Below, piece by piece: positions 1 to 8,719 of a stretch of 62,731 bases of DNA. The notes under the pieces are model-generated. The model worked only from the letters and a program-made list of their open reading frames with translations, searched no databases and was not told the origin of the DNA. The stretch spans positions 1-62,731 of the forward strand of contig URDU01000014.1 in the NCBI GenBank assembly GCA_900546625.1, in the 5' to 3' direction. Positions within the stretch are counted from its first letter, which is position 1; every line of letters begins with the position of its first letter. Origin of the DNA: an uncultured Lachnobacterium sp. (lineage in GTDB: Bacteria > Bacillota > Clostridia > Lachnospirales > Lachnospiraceae). Made by a program: the position numbers and the translations under genes.

Positions 1-100
1 GATTGTCATCAAACAGTGTCATTTTGTCAATCAATCCGTTGATGATTACATCGTTCTGGTCATAATTACTGCCCAAAACCTCTTTTGTCTCTCCCGACAT
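1..100 (-). CDS. PD-(D/E)XK nuclease family transposase-like protein, N-terminal fragment
   Basis: Only the first 33 codons are inside the window; the gene runs off the left edge. The ATG at 98-100 follows a strong Shine-Dalgarno AGGAGG seven bases upstream. The peptide begins MSGETKEVLGS and contains the segment LIDKMTLFDDN. That segment resembles the conserved N-terminus of the PD-(D/E)XK nuclease family transposases (Rpn/PF12784-like) that are abundant in Lachnospiraceae. The catalytic region is not visible, so the family call rests on this short motif and is tentative. Confidence 0.5.
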   Translation of the reverse strand, partial: MSGETKEVLGSNYDQNDVIINGLIDKMTLFDDN

Positions 101-384
101 TATTCTCCTCCTGTTCAGTTGTGTGAGCAGGGAGAATATAATATCGCATGATACGAAATCGCTTATCAATATAAAGCATCCGCAACCCCAGTCCGCTTCA
201 TTCACATAAGGTTTTCTCAATCGACATATCCATTTTCCCTGCTATTGATAGGTAACTTAAAGCATTGAAAATTTCCATGTCTTTGTCGAAAAATACTAAG
301 TGGTTCTGCCCTCTTCAAAGTGATACGCACCGATGAAAATATGTGCTGTGGTGTCGCTCAACAGAAATATAATGCTTTGGCTTG
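101..384 (-). other. Long untranslated leader with possible decayed coding remnant
   Basis: No ORF with a ribosome site is found here. One minus-strand frame (about 200-315) is open for about 37 codons and includes the coherent stretch FFDKDMEIFNALSYLSIAGK before a stop, but it has no convincing start. It may be the remnant of an older gene or part of the leader. No recognisable riboswitch was seen. Confidence 0.25.
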
Positions 385-413
385 ATTGTAGCATAGTGAA
401 CTGTATTTGTCAT
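385..413 (-). promoter_or_regulatory. Probable sigma-A promoter for the gene at the left edge
   Basis: On the minus strand ATGACA (408-413) and TACAAT (385-390) are separated by exactly 17 bases. Transcription would start near 378 and give a leader of about 280 bases before the ATG at 100. Confidence 0.45.
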
Positions 414-481
414 TATATTTTCGTCTGTAAGATTGCAATTTTATGTTTTTCGAGTGTTTTGTTTTACTTTTTTCGAATAAC

Positions 482-520
482 AAAAAGAGCAGGATAAGTA
501 TTTCTACCTATGCTGCTCCT
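482..520 (-). terminator. Rho-independent terminator after the penicillin-binding protein gene
   Basis: On the minus strand a GAGCAG/CTGCTC stem (513-518 with 487-492) is followed by a run of five T (482-486). It begins about 20 bases past the stop codon at 542. Confidence 0.6.
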
Positions 521-541
521 TTTTACATAAGCTCACAAAAT

Positions 542-2929
542 CTACTGGGCTGCTCCACCTGTGCTGTCCCCGGTGTTACCACCTGTATTACCACCTGTAT
601 TACCACCGGTGTTATCTCCGGTTGTTCCACCTGTTGTTCCGCCTGTATTTCCTCCGGTATTTCCGCCTGTGTTACCACCGGTGTTATCTCCGGTTGTTCC
701 ACCTGTGTTGCCGCCGTTATTTTCTCCGGTTGTTCCACCTGTGTTGCCACCGTTATTTTCTCCGGTTGTTCCACCTGTGTTACCGCCGGCAGCATCTGTC
801 TTATTCGGGTCTGTTGTGGTCTGATCCGGTGTTGTAGTTCCTGCATCAGGTGTGGTCACAGTCTGATCTGTAGGATTATCCTGTGTCTGGTCATCGGCAG
901 GTGTATCCTGACTATCCTGATAATCACCCGATATTTGGGCATATGGCAGGAAATCTATTGGTGTGAGATCAGCATGTATCTGATCCATGTAGGTCTTCCA
1001 TATTTCTGCCGGATAAGAGCTTCCTGTCAGTTTTTTGACTGTCTCAGGCATATCGCAGCCTACCCATACACATGTGGTGTAGTATCTGGTAAAGCCGCAG
1101 AACCAGCCGTCCTTCTTATCGTTTGTAGTTCCGGTTTTTCCGGCGCAAGGCATGCCATTGTCCAGATTTGCGCTACGTCCGGTTCCTGATTTCATAACAT
1201 CTGTCATGACATCTGTCATCATACGCGATGCTGTCTCTGTATATATGACGGTATCCTTCTGCGATGACGTATATATGATATTGTTGTCAGAATCCACAAT
1301 CGACTTAATGCATGTCGGATTCCTGTACATTCCATCATTCTCAAGTGTAGAATATGCAGATGCCATCTCAAGCGTAGAGACACCTGTTGTAAAACCTCCA
1401 AGTGCTGTTGCTGTGACATAGTCATCCTTTACTATATTGGTAAAATTCATATCCTTGAGATACTGTAAGCCTACCTTTGGCGTGAGCTCATCATATAGCT
1501 GCCATGCTACAGTATTCAGTGATTTTTGAACCGCAAACCTGATAGTCACATCACCGTAATATGAATCACCCGAGTTAGACGGTCCTCCATCAAACTTGTG
1601 GTCATTTACGATGGTATCCGGTGTCTTTCCACGCTCAAATGATGGTGTATACACAATGAGCGGCTTGATTGAGCTTCCCGGCTGACGATGGCTTTGGAAA
1701 GCACGGTTTAGCGTATGACTGACCGCATCCTGGCTTCGTCCGCCAACTATAGCAACAACCTCGCCTGTGTCATTGTCTATACAGGTTGCAGCACTCTGCA
1801 GCTTAAATGTGCCATCATCGGTCGTGTCTGTAAAGTCCAAAAGAGTCAGGTCGATTGAATCCTGAAGCTGCTGCTGCATGGTCAGATCAATTGATGTATA
1901 AATCTTGTAACCGTCTGAGTAGAGCTTTTTCTGACAATATGAATACATCTCATCATATGAAGCATCATACTCCTTTTCTTCCTCGTCGGAATCAAAGTAA
2001 TACTTGAACTTAAAGCCCTCATTCTCCATGAGCGCCCTCGTAGCGCAGTAATATGCATAGGTATCCACATAATTGTACTTAACCGTGTCATCCTTCTCAG
2101 GCATATTGAGGGTAATCTCCTCGTTTATGGCGGACTCATACTCCTGCTGTGTGATTTTGCCGTCTTCCTTTAGATTTTTCAATATGAGATTGCGGCGTGT
2201 CAGTGTGTGATCCTTGTTGTTTATCGGGTCATAGTATGTCGGGCTGTTCGGAATCGCACACAAAAAGGCAGTCTGCGACAAATCAAGATCCGCCAGCTCA
2301 CAGTTGAAATAGCCATGGCACGCTGCCTGAATACCATAATATCCGTTCATAAAATAGACATTATTCAGGTAGAACTCCATAATATCGTTCTTGGAATATT
2401 TCCTTTCAAGCTCCATCGCTATGAACATTTCCTTGACTTTTCGCTGCCAGTTCTTGTTCGTATCCAGATAAATATTTCGGGCAAGCTGCATCGTGATGGT
2501 ACTGCCACCCTGGGTAATTCTCTTGTTCTTTATGATGGATTTTGCGGCACGCACTATTGCCTTTAAATCCACACCATTGTGCTTGTAGAACTTCTTGTCC
2601 TCGATGCTGACCATACAGTTTACGAAGTTCTGCGGTATATCCTCATACTTCACATAGTCAGCCTTTTTAGTGGTGGCTGTCTCGGATATCTCATCACCGT
2701 TTGTATCGTAGAGTGTACTCGTCCGCGCCGGTAAAAATGTGTTTTTGTCAGATTTCTGCACGAGCTCTACCGCCTCTGAGTGAAGCTTCGCCACCTTGTC
2801 TGCATATCCGCCAAAGTAGTAAAAGCATAACCCTCCGAGAATCAGTACCATCAGAAAAATCTGAAGCTTTATGAAAAACCAGAAAACGCGATGCTGCTTT
2901 TTCTTCTTTTTCTTTTTCTGTTTTGCCAT
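542..2929 (-). CDS. Class A (bifunctional) penicillin-binding protein, PBP1A type
   Basis: Bifunctional peptidoglycan glycosyltransferase/transpeptidase anchored in the cytoplasmic membrane. After a lysine-rich cytoplasmic start there is one membrane segment (about residues 15-40). A GT51 domain follows, with the catalytic EDKKFYKHNG motif (Glu near 110) and GGSTITMQLARN. The transpeptidase domain shows SSIK (Ser near 419), SLN and KTGT (near 598). The ATG at 2929 was chosen because GGAGGT lies 11 bases upstream; the longer frame would use a TTG inside that site. The last 80 or so residues are a Gly/Asn/Thr repeat tail. The length of about 795 residues is normal for the family. The neighbours do not form an obvious operon with it. 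Confidence 0.93.
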   Translation of the reverse strand: MAKQKKKKKKKQHRVFWFFIKLQIFLMVLILGGLCFYYFGGYADKVAKLHSEAVELVQKSDKNTFLPARTSTLYDTNGDEISETATTKKADYVKYEDIPQNFVNCMVSIEDKKFYKHNGVDLKAIVRAAKSIIKNKRITQGGSTITMQLARNIYLDTNKNWQRKVKEMFIAMELERKYSKNDIMEFYLNNVYFMNGYYGIQAACHGYFNCELADLDLSQTAFLCAIPNSPTYYDPINNKDHTLTRRNLILKNLKEDGKITQQEYESAINEEITLNMPEKDDTVKYNYVDTYAYYCATRALMENEGFKFKYYFDSDEEEKEYDASYDEMYSYCQKKLYSDGYKIYTSIDLTMQQQLQDSIDLTLLDFTDTTDDGTFKLQSAATCIDNDTGEVVAIVGGRSQDAVSHTLNRAFQSHRQPGSSIKPLIVYTPSFERGKTPDTIVNDHKFDGGPSNSGDSYYGDVTIRFAVQKSLNTVAWQLYDELTPKVGLQYLKDMNFTNIVKDDYVTATALGGFTTGVSTLEMASAYSTLENDGMYRNPTCIKSIVDSDNNIIYTSSQKDTVIYTETASRMMTDVMTDVMKSGTGRSANLDNGMPCAGKTGTTNDKKDGWFCGFTRYYTTCVWVGCDMPETVKKLTGSSYPAEIWKTYMDQIHADLTPIDFLPYAQISGDYQDSQDTPADDQTQDNPTDQTVTTPDAGTTTPDQTTTDPNKTDAAGGNTGGTTGENNGGNTGGTTGENNGGNTGGTTGDNTGGNTGGNTGGNTGGTTGGTTGDNTGGNTGGNTGGNTGDSTGGAAQ
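557..787 (-). repeat. In-frame tandem repeats encoding a Gly-Asn-Thr tail
   Basis: Degenerate repeats, best seen as a 36-bp unit (GGNTGGTTGENN) followed by shorter GGNT units. They encode the low-complexity C-terminus of the penicillin-binding protein. They are in-frame multiples of three and so could expand or contract without breaking the gene. They also create long spurious ORFs on the opposite strand. Confidence 0.85.
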
Positions 2930-3193
2930 TCTAAACGTTACCTCCAAACTATCGGTATACCATTGTATATCGGCATACTTTATAGATAATTGACAACTAT
3001 AACCAATATGTACTGTCTATTATACTACAATGCCTCTACATCAGATAATTAATAATTGCTTAATTTTCAATATACCTTTATAGCACAAAAGGAAGCTATT
3101 TGCTCCCTTTATCACGCTATTTTACATCTTTATTACTGTTGTAGTCAAGTAAATAGTTTTTTACAAGACTTTTCACAAGGCATTTTTGAATCT

Positions 3194-3739
3194 CTAGCCG
3201 AGCTGTTCAGCCAGAAATTCTGCTGCTGCACTCACCAGCTTTTCGGCAATATCAGGGTCATCGCATTTTTCATCGCAAGCACACAGTATAACGGCTCCCG
3301 CACTATCACCATCATGCACTATTGCTGCTATTGCCTGTGCTTCACAGTCAGCTTTATCGTCCTTTACCACCGGTATCAGGTTATTGTCTTTTTTACTGTA
3401 CAAGGCACTTTTTCTCTTATCCATAATATCTTCTAGTTCCTTGGACAAAGCCTTGCCTATATACTTTTTGTGACTTTTCCCGGCTGCCGCTATTATCTCC
3501 TCCCTGTCTGCCACACATACCGTGGCACCGGTTACCTTTGACAGGCTTTGTGCGTACGCCTGTGATATATTCTTCAGGCTTCCCACCTGCGAATATTTCT
3601 TTAGCACTATCGTCTCGTCTGCATCCATATATATTTCCAGCGGACTTCCCTCCTTGATATGGAGCATCCTGCGCAGCTCCTTAGGTATGACTATTCTGCC
3701 GAGGGAGTCTACTCTTCTGGTCAATCCTGTGATTTTCAC
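3194..3739 (-). CDS. spoVT: Stage V sporulation protein T, AbrB-family transcription factor
   Basis: Forespore regulator of the AbrB/SpoVT family. The N-terminal SpoVT-AbrB swapped-hairpin DNA-binding domain is clear (RRVDSLGRIVIPKELRR and the LEIYMD strand, residues 8-45). It is followed by a GAF-like C-terminal domain to residue 181, the usual SpoVT length. The start is GTG (3737-3739), with GGAGG eight bases upstream. In Bacillus subtilis SpoVT tunes sigma-G genes during spore maturation; that role is inferred here. It stands alone between the Mo/Se cluster and the penicillin-binding protein gene. Confidence 0.93.
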   Translation of the reverse strand: MKITGLTRRVDSLGRIVIPKELRRMLHIKEGSPLEIYMDADETIVLKKYSQVGSLKNISQAYAQSLSKVTGATVCVADREEIIAAAGKSHKKYIGKALSKELEDIMDKRKSALYSKKDNNLIPVVKDDKADCEAQAIAAIVHDGDSAGAVILCACDEKCDDPDIAEKLVSAAAEFLAEQLG

Positions 3740-3788
3740 TTTATTGTCCTCCGGTTACTTTTTTGCATTTGCATTCATGCTTTGGAGG

Positions 3789-3818
3789 TAGTATATGGAA
3801 ATCTGTATGAAATATACA
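3789..3818 (-). promoter_or_regulatory. Possible forespore (sigma-G-like) promoter of spoVT
   Basis: On the minus strand TGTATA (3813-3818) and TATACTA (3789-3795) are 17 bases apart. This is close to the sigma-G pattern (gHATR, 17-18 bases, CATnnTA) with one mismatch in the -10. It is a weak call, supported mainly by the downstream sporulation gene. Confidence 0.3.
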
Positions 3819-3857
3819 TTCGTTATGCACTGATACAGTGCTCTTTCATAATAGCTT

Positions 3858-4643
3858 TTATAATGTCCCGGTTTGTTTTGAATTTGATAAGGTATCTATG
3901 TCCATCAGCTCACTCTCATCTGCGATATCCACATATACACAGTCATGCTTCTTTGCCACACTTCTGCCACCCTTATCACCATCCAGTAATAAAAGCTGTG
4001 GGATAAGCGATGAATGGAATACACATGGGTTGCCCACAGCAGTTCCACAGCGAAGTGAAAATACTAATCGCTCGTTTCCTGTATTTTCAAGTACTTTATC
4101 TATTAATTTAATCACGCTTTGACTTTTCAAATATGGCTGATCGGCTACTACAAACATGTAGTATTCCTCTGTTTCGGCTGAATTTTGCGACACGCCACTG
4201 CTTTTTTCCTGCTTTTTCTGCTCCTGCACTGCCATAATTCCAGCCTTTATAGTGTAGGATATGCCTTTTTCGCTGTCCGGACTTAAAACAGCACGGCAAT
4301 CGGGGATAGATGAGCAGTAGTCCAATATTTCACGGTAACGGGTAACGACGGTGATATCTACGAGCGTGCTACTCGATTCTGTATTTTTTGTCTTTTTTTC
4401 AACCTTTTTTGATAAATCGATATCTGTGCCAATATAAGTATCAATAACAGTATCAGTATCCATTTCATCACTATCTAAGCGTTTGCTAGTTCTGATGTTT
4501 TCTAAATTGTTATATCTGTCTTTAATTTCTATCAAGTGGTCAAGCAAATGCCTGTACATAGGCTTTCCATCCAGCTCATAAAACAGCTTGTTACTTCCAA
4601 AACGGCGGCTGTTTCCAGCCGCCATGTATATGATATGAATCAT
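3858..4643 (-). CDS. mocA: Molybdenum cofactor cytidylyltransferase-like protein (MocA/MobA family)
   Basis: Nucleotidyltransferase predicted to convert Mo-molybdopterin to the cytosine dinucleotide form used by xanthine dehydrogenase family enzymes. The N-terminal signature AAGNSRRFGSNKL (residues 8-20) is the nucleotide-binding loop of the MobA-like NTP transferase fold. The VVADQPYL motif in the second half is the metal-binding DQP site. A Lys/Ser/Asp-rich stretch near residues 45-90 is an unusual insertion. At 261 residues it is slightly long. The start overlaps the stop of the hydroxylase Mo subunit by four bases (ATGA), so the two are probably translationally coupled. It is the last gene of the Mo/Se cluster. 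Confidence 0.87.
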   Translation of the reverse strand: MIHIIYMAAGNSRRFGSNKLFYELDGKPMYRHLLDHLIEIKDRYNNLENIRTSKRLDSDEMDTDTVIDTYIGTDIDLSKKVEKKTKNTESSSTLVDITVVTRYREILDYCSSIPDCRAVLSPDSEKGISYTIKAGIMAVQEQKKQEKSSGVSQNSAETEEYYMFVVADQPYLKSQSVIKLIDKVLENTGNERLVFSLRCGTAVGNPCVFHSSLIPQLLLLDGDKGGRSVAKKHDCVYVDIADESELMDIDTLSNSKQTGTL

Positions 4644-7015
4644 TTCACTCTAAGGTCCTTTTCGTGCCAGCTTGGGTCTGCCATTCCCATAAGTATTTTC
4701 TCAGGGGTAAACGGAACTGTCCTATGCCATACACCTGTTGCACGATAAATGGCATGTGCCAGCGCAGGAGCCGGTGTATTGATGACTATCTCGCCGATTG
4801 ACTTAACTCCGAATGGGCCTGACGGCTCATAGCTGGTCTCAAATTCGACATTGATATTGCCCACGTCCTGACGTGTCGGTATCTTGTACTGCATGAGGTC
4901 ATTTTCTGCGATTTTTCCACCGGCATTGTAGGTGACATTCTCATAAAGTGCCATGCCGATTCCCTGACCTAAGCCTCCCTCAGTCTGCACACGCGCGAGG
5001 TTTGGGTTGACCGGGATTCCACAGTCCACAACTGCCTGATAATCAAGTATTTTAACTGCTCCTGTCTCCTTATCAAGCTCTATCTCGACCATTCCCACCA
5101 TGTACGGAGGAGGTGAGACTGGTGATGAATATGTGGCGGTGACATCTACAGGAATTGTGTTGTTGACCTGTGATTTTGTCGCTATATCGGAAATACTTAC
5201 GGAAACTGCCCCATTGTCTGCACCGTCCGGATTTATGATATACACCTCTTTGCCGTCGAAATCCACCTCTGATGCATCACATCCCAGCATCTGTGCACCG
5301 ATTTTCTTTATATTTTCACGAAGCTCAAGTGCCGCATTCTGTGTGGCCATTCCCGTGATGTAGGTGGTTGATGAGGCGTATGAGCCTGAGTCATAAGGAG
5401 AAGCATCAGTATCCGCTCCAAATACTGTTATATCATCCGGCTCGCAGTCGAGCACCTCAGCCGCCATCTGCGCAAGTATGGTATCACAGCCGGTTCCCAT
5501 GTCTGCCGCGCCTATCATCATGTTGTAAGTGCCACAGTCTGAAAGCTTTAAGGTACACGAGCCAACATCTACATTGGATATGCATGAGCCCTGCATTGCA
5601 AGCGCCATGCCTGCCGCACGAACCTTGCCATTTCCCATATCGCGGACAGGATACTTTTCTGCCCAATGGAAATTGTCCGCACAGTGCATTATGCATCTGT
5701 CGAGTGCGCATGCATTTGCTGTCTCGCCAAAATATGCAGGCATAAACATGCCCTCACGGACGATATTTTTAAGCCGAAGCTCAACCGGGTCTATATGCAG
5801 CTTTTCAGCGAGCTCATTGACAGTCGATTCAAGTGCAAAGATACCCTGTGTGGCTCCATAGCCTCTGTATGCTCCTGCCGCCTGCACGTTTGTATACACA
5901 ACATCGCACGAAAATCTTGTTGCCTCGCAGCCTCCTGTATAAAGCGGAAGCGATTTATGACCGGAAAGTCCTACTGTTGTAGTGCTATGCTCTCCGTATG
6001 CTCCACCATTTGACAGCGTATAAAGATCGATTGCCCTTATATGACCATCCTTCATCGCTCCGAGACGCACGGTAACCTCCATCTCATGACGCGGTGACGC
6101 GATAGTCTGACACTCTTTTCTGCTGTAGATTATCTTGCTCGGACGCTTTGTCTTCCAGGTAACAAACGCCGGATACACCTCACAGACCGCTGTCTGCTTG
6201 GCACCAAAGCCTCCTCCGATACGCGGCTTTTCAGCACGCACCATGGACTTTGGAATATCGAGTGCATTGGCCAGTATTCGACGCAGGTGAAAAACAATCT
6301 GTGTCGAGCTGATGCAGTGAAGCCTGCCGTATCTGTCTATCTCACAGTATGCCCTGCAGGTCTCCATATATGCCTGCTGCGCTGCCTTAATGCGATATGT
6401 GTGCTCAATAATCTCATCACACTCTGACAGAATTTTCTCCACGTTTCCATGCTCATCCTCCTCATGGTGAATGAGATTGCGCTTTACATCGCCTGTGCCT
6501 ATGCTGGATGACCAGTCATCCTCAGGATGCACGAGCACCTTGTTGTCCAGCGACTTTCTGAAGTCAAGCACCGGCTCAAGCACCGTGTACTTTACCTTTA
6601 TCATGTTAAGTGCCTTGTCCACAGCCTTTTCCGATTCTCCTACCACGATAGCGACAGCGTCACCTACGCTTCTCACATGGCGGTCAAGAATTAATCTGTC
6701 ATACGGTGACGGCTCCGGGAAGGTCTGTCCTGCAATAGAAAAACGCTTTTTCGGAACATCCTCCCAGGTGTATACTGCGACCATGCCCGGCACCTTAAGA
6801 GCAATATCAGTCTTTACATCCTTGACAATCGCATTTGCATATGGGCTTCTAAGAAGCTTTATGACAAGCGCATCACGCGGTGTGATATCATCGGTAAATA
6901 CCGGCTTTCCGAGTAAAAGCTGGCTTGAATCCTTCTTCGGTATACATTTTCCAACTGCGTGGTAATCCCTTCTGGCGCGGTTGAAGCTGTTTTCATTAGT
7001 TTGATTTGTGCTCAT
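4640..7015 (-). CDS. xdhA: Molybdenum hydroxylase large (Mo-cofactor) subunit, xanthine dehydrogenase family
   Basis: Catalytic subunit of a three-subunit molybdenum hydroxylase. The aldehyde-oxidase/xanthine-dehydrogenase a/b hammerhead domain is near residues 40-150 (LLGKPVFTDDI), followed by the cofactor-binding domains. KPRIGGGFGAKQ, AYRGYGATQG and the C-terminal GVKSIGE motif, whose Glu is the usual catalytic base, are present. I chose the ATG at 7015 (AAGGAG upstream), giving 791 residues and a 20-base overlap with the Fe-S subunit. No in-frame TGA is present, so any selenium would be in the cofactor and not in selenocysteine. The substrate is not provable. The permease upstream favours a purine, but nicotinate or another N-heterocycle is possible. 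Confidence 0.9.
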   Translation of the reverse strand: MSTNQTNENSFNRARRDYHAVGKCIPKKDSSQLLLGKPVFTDDITPRDALVIKLLRSPYANAIVKDVKTDIALKVPGMVAVYTWEDVPKKRFSIAGQTFPEPSPYDRLILDRHVRSVGDAVAIVVGESEKAVDKALNMIKVKYTVLEPVLDFRKSLDNKVLVHPEDDWSSSIGTGDVKRNLIHHEEDEHGNVEKILSECDEIIEHTYRIKAAQQAYMETCRAYCEIDRYGRLHCISSTQIVFHLRRILANALDIPKSMVRAEKPRIGGGFGAKQTAVCEVYPAFVTWKTKRPSKIIYSRKECQTIASPRHEMEVTVRLGAMKDGHIRAIDLYTLSNGGAYGEHSTTTVGLSGHKSLPLYTGGCEATRFSCDVVYTNVQAAGAYRGYGATQGIFALESTVNELAEKLHIDPVELRLKNIVREGMFMPAYFGETANACALDRCIMHCADNFHWAEKYPVRDMGNGKVRAAGMALAMQGSCISNVDVGSCTLKLSDCGTYNMMIGAADMGTGCDTILAQMAAEVLDCEPDDITVFGADTDASPYDSGSYASSTTYITGMATQNAALELRENIKKIGAQMLGCDASEVDFDGKEVYIINPDGADNGAVSVSISDIATKSQVNNTIPVDVTATYSSPVSPPPYMVGMVEIELDKETGAVKILDYQAVVDCGIPVNPNLARVQTEGGLGQGIGMALYENVTYNAGGKIAENDLMQYKIPTRQDVGNINVEFETSYEPSGPFGVKSIGEIVINTPAPALAHAIYRATGVWHRTVPFTPEKILMGMADPSWHEKDLRVK

Positions 7016-7529
7016 CCTGCCACTCCTTTCCGATATCCTCTCCGTAGACACCTGCCTCAAGATTAAGAGGTGCGCCCTCCTTCTTACTGTTTAAGTAATT
7101 TCTGATTGAGCGCAGCTGACTCTGATATCCTGTACAACGGCACAGATTTCCTGAAAGATATTCAAGAATTTCCTCATCAGTCGGGTCAGGATTTTCTCTC
7201 AGAAGTGCCACAATATTTACTATATAACCCGGATTACAAAAGCCGCACTGATCCGCTCCCTGTGCAGCAAAAAATCCTGTAAACTGCTTAGCTTCCTCCT
7301 CAAGCCCCTCAAGGGTATAAACCTCTCTGCCGTCTGCCCTGCCTATCGGCGTGCTGCATGACAGCACCGGCTTTCCATCTAAAAGTACTGTACAAAGACC
7401 GCAGTTGCCTGACTCACAGCCTCTCTTCACAGAAAAGCAGTTGTGCTTGCGGCAGAAGTCCAAAAGCACCATATCCTGGTCAACCGAGTCGGTTATTAAC
7501 TTTCCATTTAATTTTATTTTAACATCCAT
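6996..7529 (-). CDS. xdhC: Molybdenum hydroxylase [2Fe-2S] subunit
   Basis: Small iron-sulfur subunit that carries electrons from the Mo site to FAD. The N-terminal plant-ferredoxin-type cluster is seen as CESGNCGLC plus a later Cys (residues 40-65). The C-terminal helical cluster domain shows CGFCNPGYIVN and LCRCTGYQ. The ATG at 7529 (protein starting MDVKIKLNG) is preferred over the longer frame; GGAAGGA lies about 12 bases upstream. The resulting 177 residues fit the family. It sits 16 bases after the FAD subunit gene. The name follows the clostridial/E. coli three-subunit scheme, where this subunit is also called XdhC, and should not be confused with the XdhC maturation factor encoded at 14508. 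Confidence 0.9.
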   Translation of the reverse strand: MDVKIKLNGKLITDSVDQDMVLLDFCRKHNCFSVKRGCESGNCGLCTVLLDGKPVLSCSTPIGRADGREVYTLEGLEEEAKQFTGFFAAQGADQCGFCNPGYIVNIVALLRENPDPTDEEILEYLSGNLCRCTGYQSQLRSIRNYLNSKKEGAPLNLEAGVYGEDIGKEWQDEHKSN

Positions 7530-7545
7530 ATATATGAATTCCTTC

Positions 7546-8409
7546 CTACTTAATGCTCTGCTTAATATCATCGCAGATTTCAAGCGATTGTGTGACAGCG
7601 CGGCGTGTAAGCACCTTGCATATCATCTCTCTGTACTCGGCGCCTGCCCTTATATTGCTTCCAAAACGGATATGGTCTGCAACATATCCGGCAAATTTTT
7701 CTATCTTTTCATTGTTTTCGGAGTTTTCTGTCAAAGCTTTATTACCGTCTGACTTTGCACCTGTTATGCCATCGAGTATGCCGTCCTCATCCCACACAGG
7801 CTCTGCCATATATGGTGATGCTCCGATGACCGCCACATACCTGCCGCTTCTGTTTGCCACTGCACATGTGAGCACCGGAAAGTCTGTTGACTGGTTTCTC
7901 TGGCTTAAGTATACTATGCCCTTTGCATTTTTCGGTACTATTACTGACACAAGCACATCGCGCGTGGTTCTTGGAAGTGCCGCGAACTCGTCCAAATCCA
8001 TAACCCCTGCCTTGTGAAGCTGCACCTTTGCTCCCAGTGCCCTGAAAATCGTCATGACATCTGAAAAGCCGAATCTGCCCCAGATGCTTCCTCCGACAGT
8101 CGCCACATTTCTAAACTGCACCCCGACGATATGTCTGACCGACTCTGCAATCGCACCGTGTGTATATGCATTCAGGGCTTCATGTGTCTCTATCTGCCTG
8201 AGGGTTGCATATGCACCGATTCTAAACTCGTTTTCATCCTCATCAATTTGGTCAAGCCCGAGGTCGCACAGGTCAATTGCCGTGCCAAGTGTCTTATTTT
8301 TCATTTTGAGCCAGAGCATGCCGCCCAGCACAAAATTCGGTTTTTTCTGATAAAGCTCATAGGCTTCATCAAGGCTTTGCGCCCTTACATACTGATTGTA
8401 ATAAAACAT
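7546..8409 (-). CDS. xdhB: Molybdenum hydroxylase FAD-binding subunit
   Basis: FAD-binding medium subunit of the hydroxylase (CO dehydrogenase flavoprotein fold). The pyrophosphate loop VATVGGSIWGRFGFSD near residues 105-120 replaces the more usual TIGGNI form. The N-terminal segment FVLGGMLWLKMKN corresponds to the first FAD-binding loop. The 287-residue length fits the family. A good ribosome site (GGAGAAAAAT) precedes the ATG. Order in transcription is FAD, Fe-S, Mo subunit, the usual clostridial arrangement. It is followed 16 bases later by the Fe-S subunit. Confidence 0.88.
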   Translation of the reverse strand: MFYYNQYVRAQSLDEAYELYQKKPNFVLGGMLWLKMKNKTLGTAIDLCDLGLDQIDEDENEFRIGAYATLRQIETHEALNAYTHGAIAESVRHIVGVQFRNVATVGGSIWGRFGFSDVMTIFRALGAKVQLHKAGVMDLDEFAALPRTTRDVLVSVIVPKNAKGIVYLSQRNQSTDFPVLTCAVANRSGRYVAVIGASPYMAEPVWDEDGILDGITGAKSDGNKALTENSENNEKIEKFAGYVADHIRFGSNIRAGAEYREMICKVLTRRAVTQSLEICDDIKQSIK

Positions 8410-8423
8410 ATTTTTCTCCTATA

Positions 8424-8678
8424 TCAATACATTTCAAGCTCATACATAGCTTCCCACCGTATGTCCTGCTCCTTCATAAAGGCTATAAGACTCTCCCTGT
8501 CAGAAAGCTCTGCACGCCAGGCCAGCCCGCAGCCTGCTGATATGACAGACGGAAGCGGAATCGTGCGCCCCGGAATACCACATGCCTTGCCCTTGATATC
8601 CAGCTTTAACGGCGCTGTGGTAGTCTCGAAGGTGATGATGAGCCTTTTTTTCTTTTCTCTTACCAAATTCTTATCCAT
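8424..8678 (-). CDS. DUF3343 protein, putative Se/S carrier-like
   Basis: Small protein (84 residues) of the DUF3343 family, often annotated as a putative selenium/sulfur carrier because its genes accompany yedF and selD. Two cysteines are visible, in KACGIPG and SAGCGLAW; the second is in the usual conserved position. ATG at 8678 and GTG at 8681 are both possible starts, and neither has a strong ribosome site. It lies 14 bases upstream of the FAD subunit. The biochemical role is unproven. The context suggests it hands selenium from YedF or SelD toward the hydroxylase cofactor. Confidence 0.78.
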   Translation of the reverse strand: MDKNLVREKKKRLIITFETTTAPLKLDIKGKACGIPGRTIPLPSVISAGCGLAWRAELSDRESLIAFMKEQDIRWEAMYELEMY

Positions 8679-8719
8679 CACATCACACTTTTTAACATTA
8701 CATCACTCTTTTTATAACT

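Noticed and set aside
550..790. Regular DNA repeats that could be taken for a CRISPR array
   Set aside because: The repeats are degenerate, contiguous, without unique spacers, and lie in frame within a coding sequence.
443..1189. Plus-strand 248-codon frame with Cys/Thr-rich repeats, looking like a secreted repeat protein
   Set aside because: It is the antisense of the Gly-Asn-Thr repeat tail of the penicillin-binding protein, and has no ribosome site.
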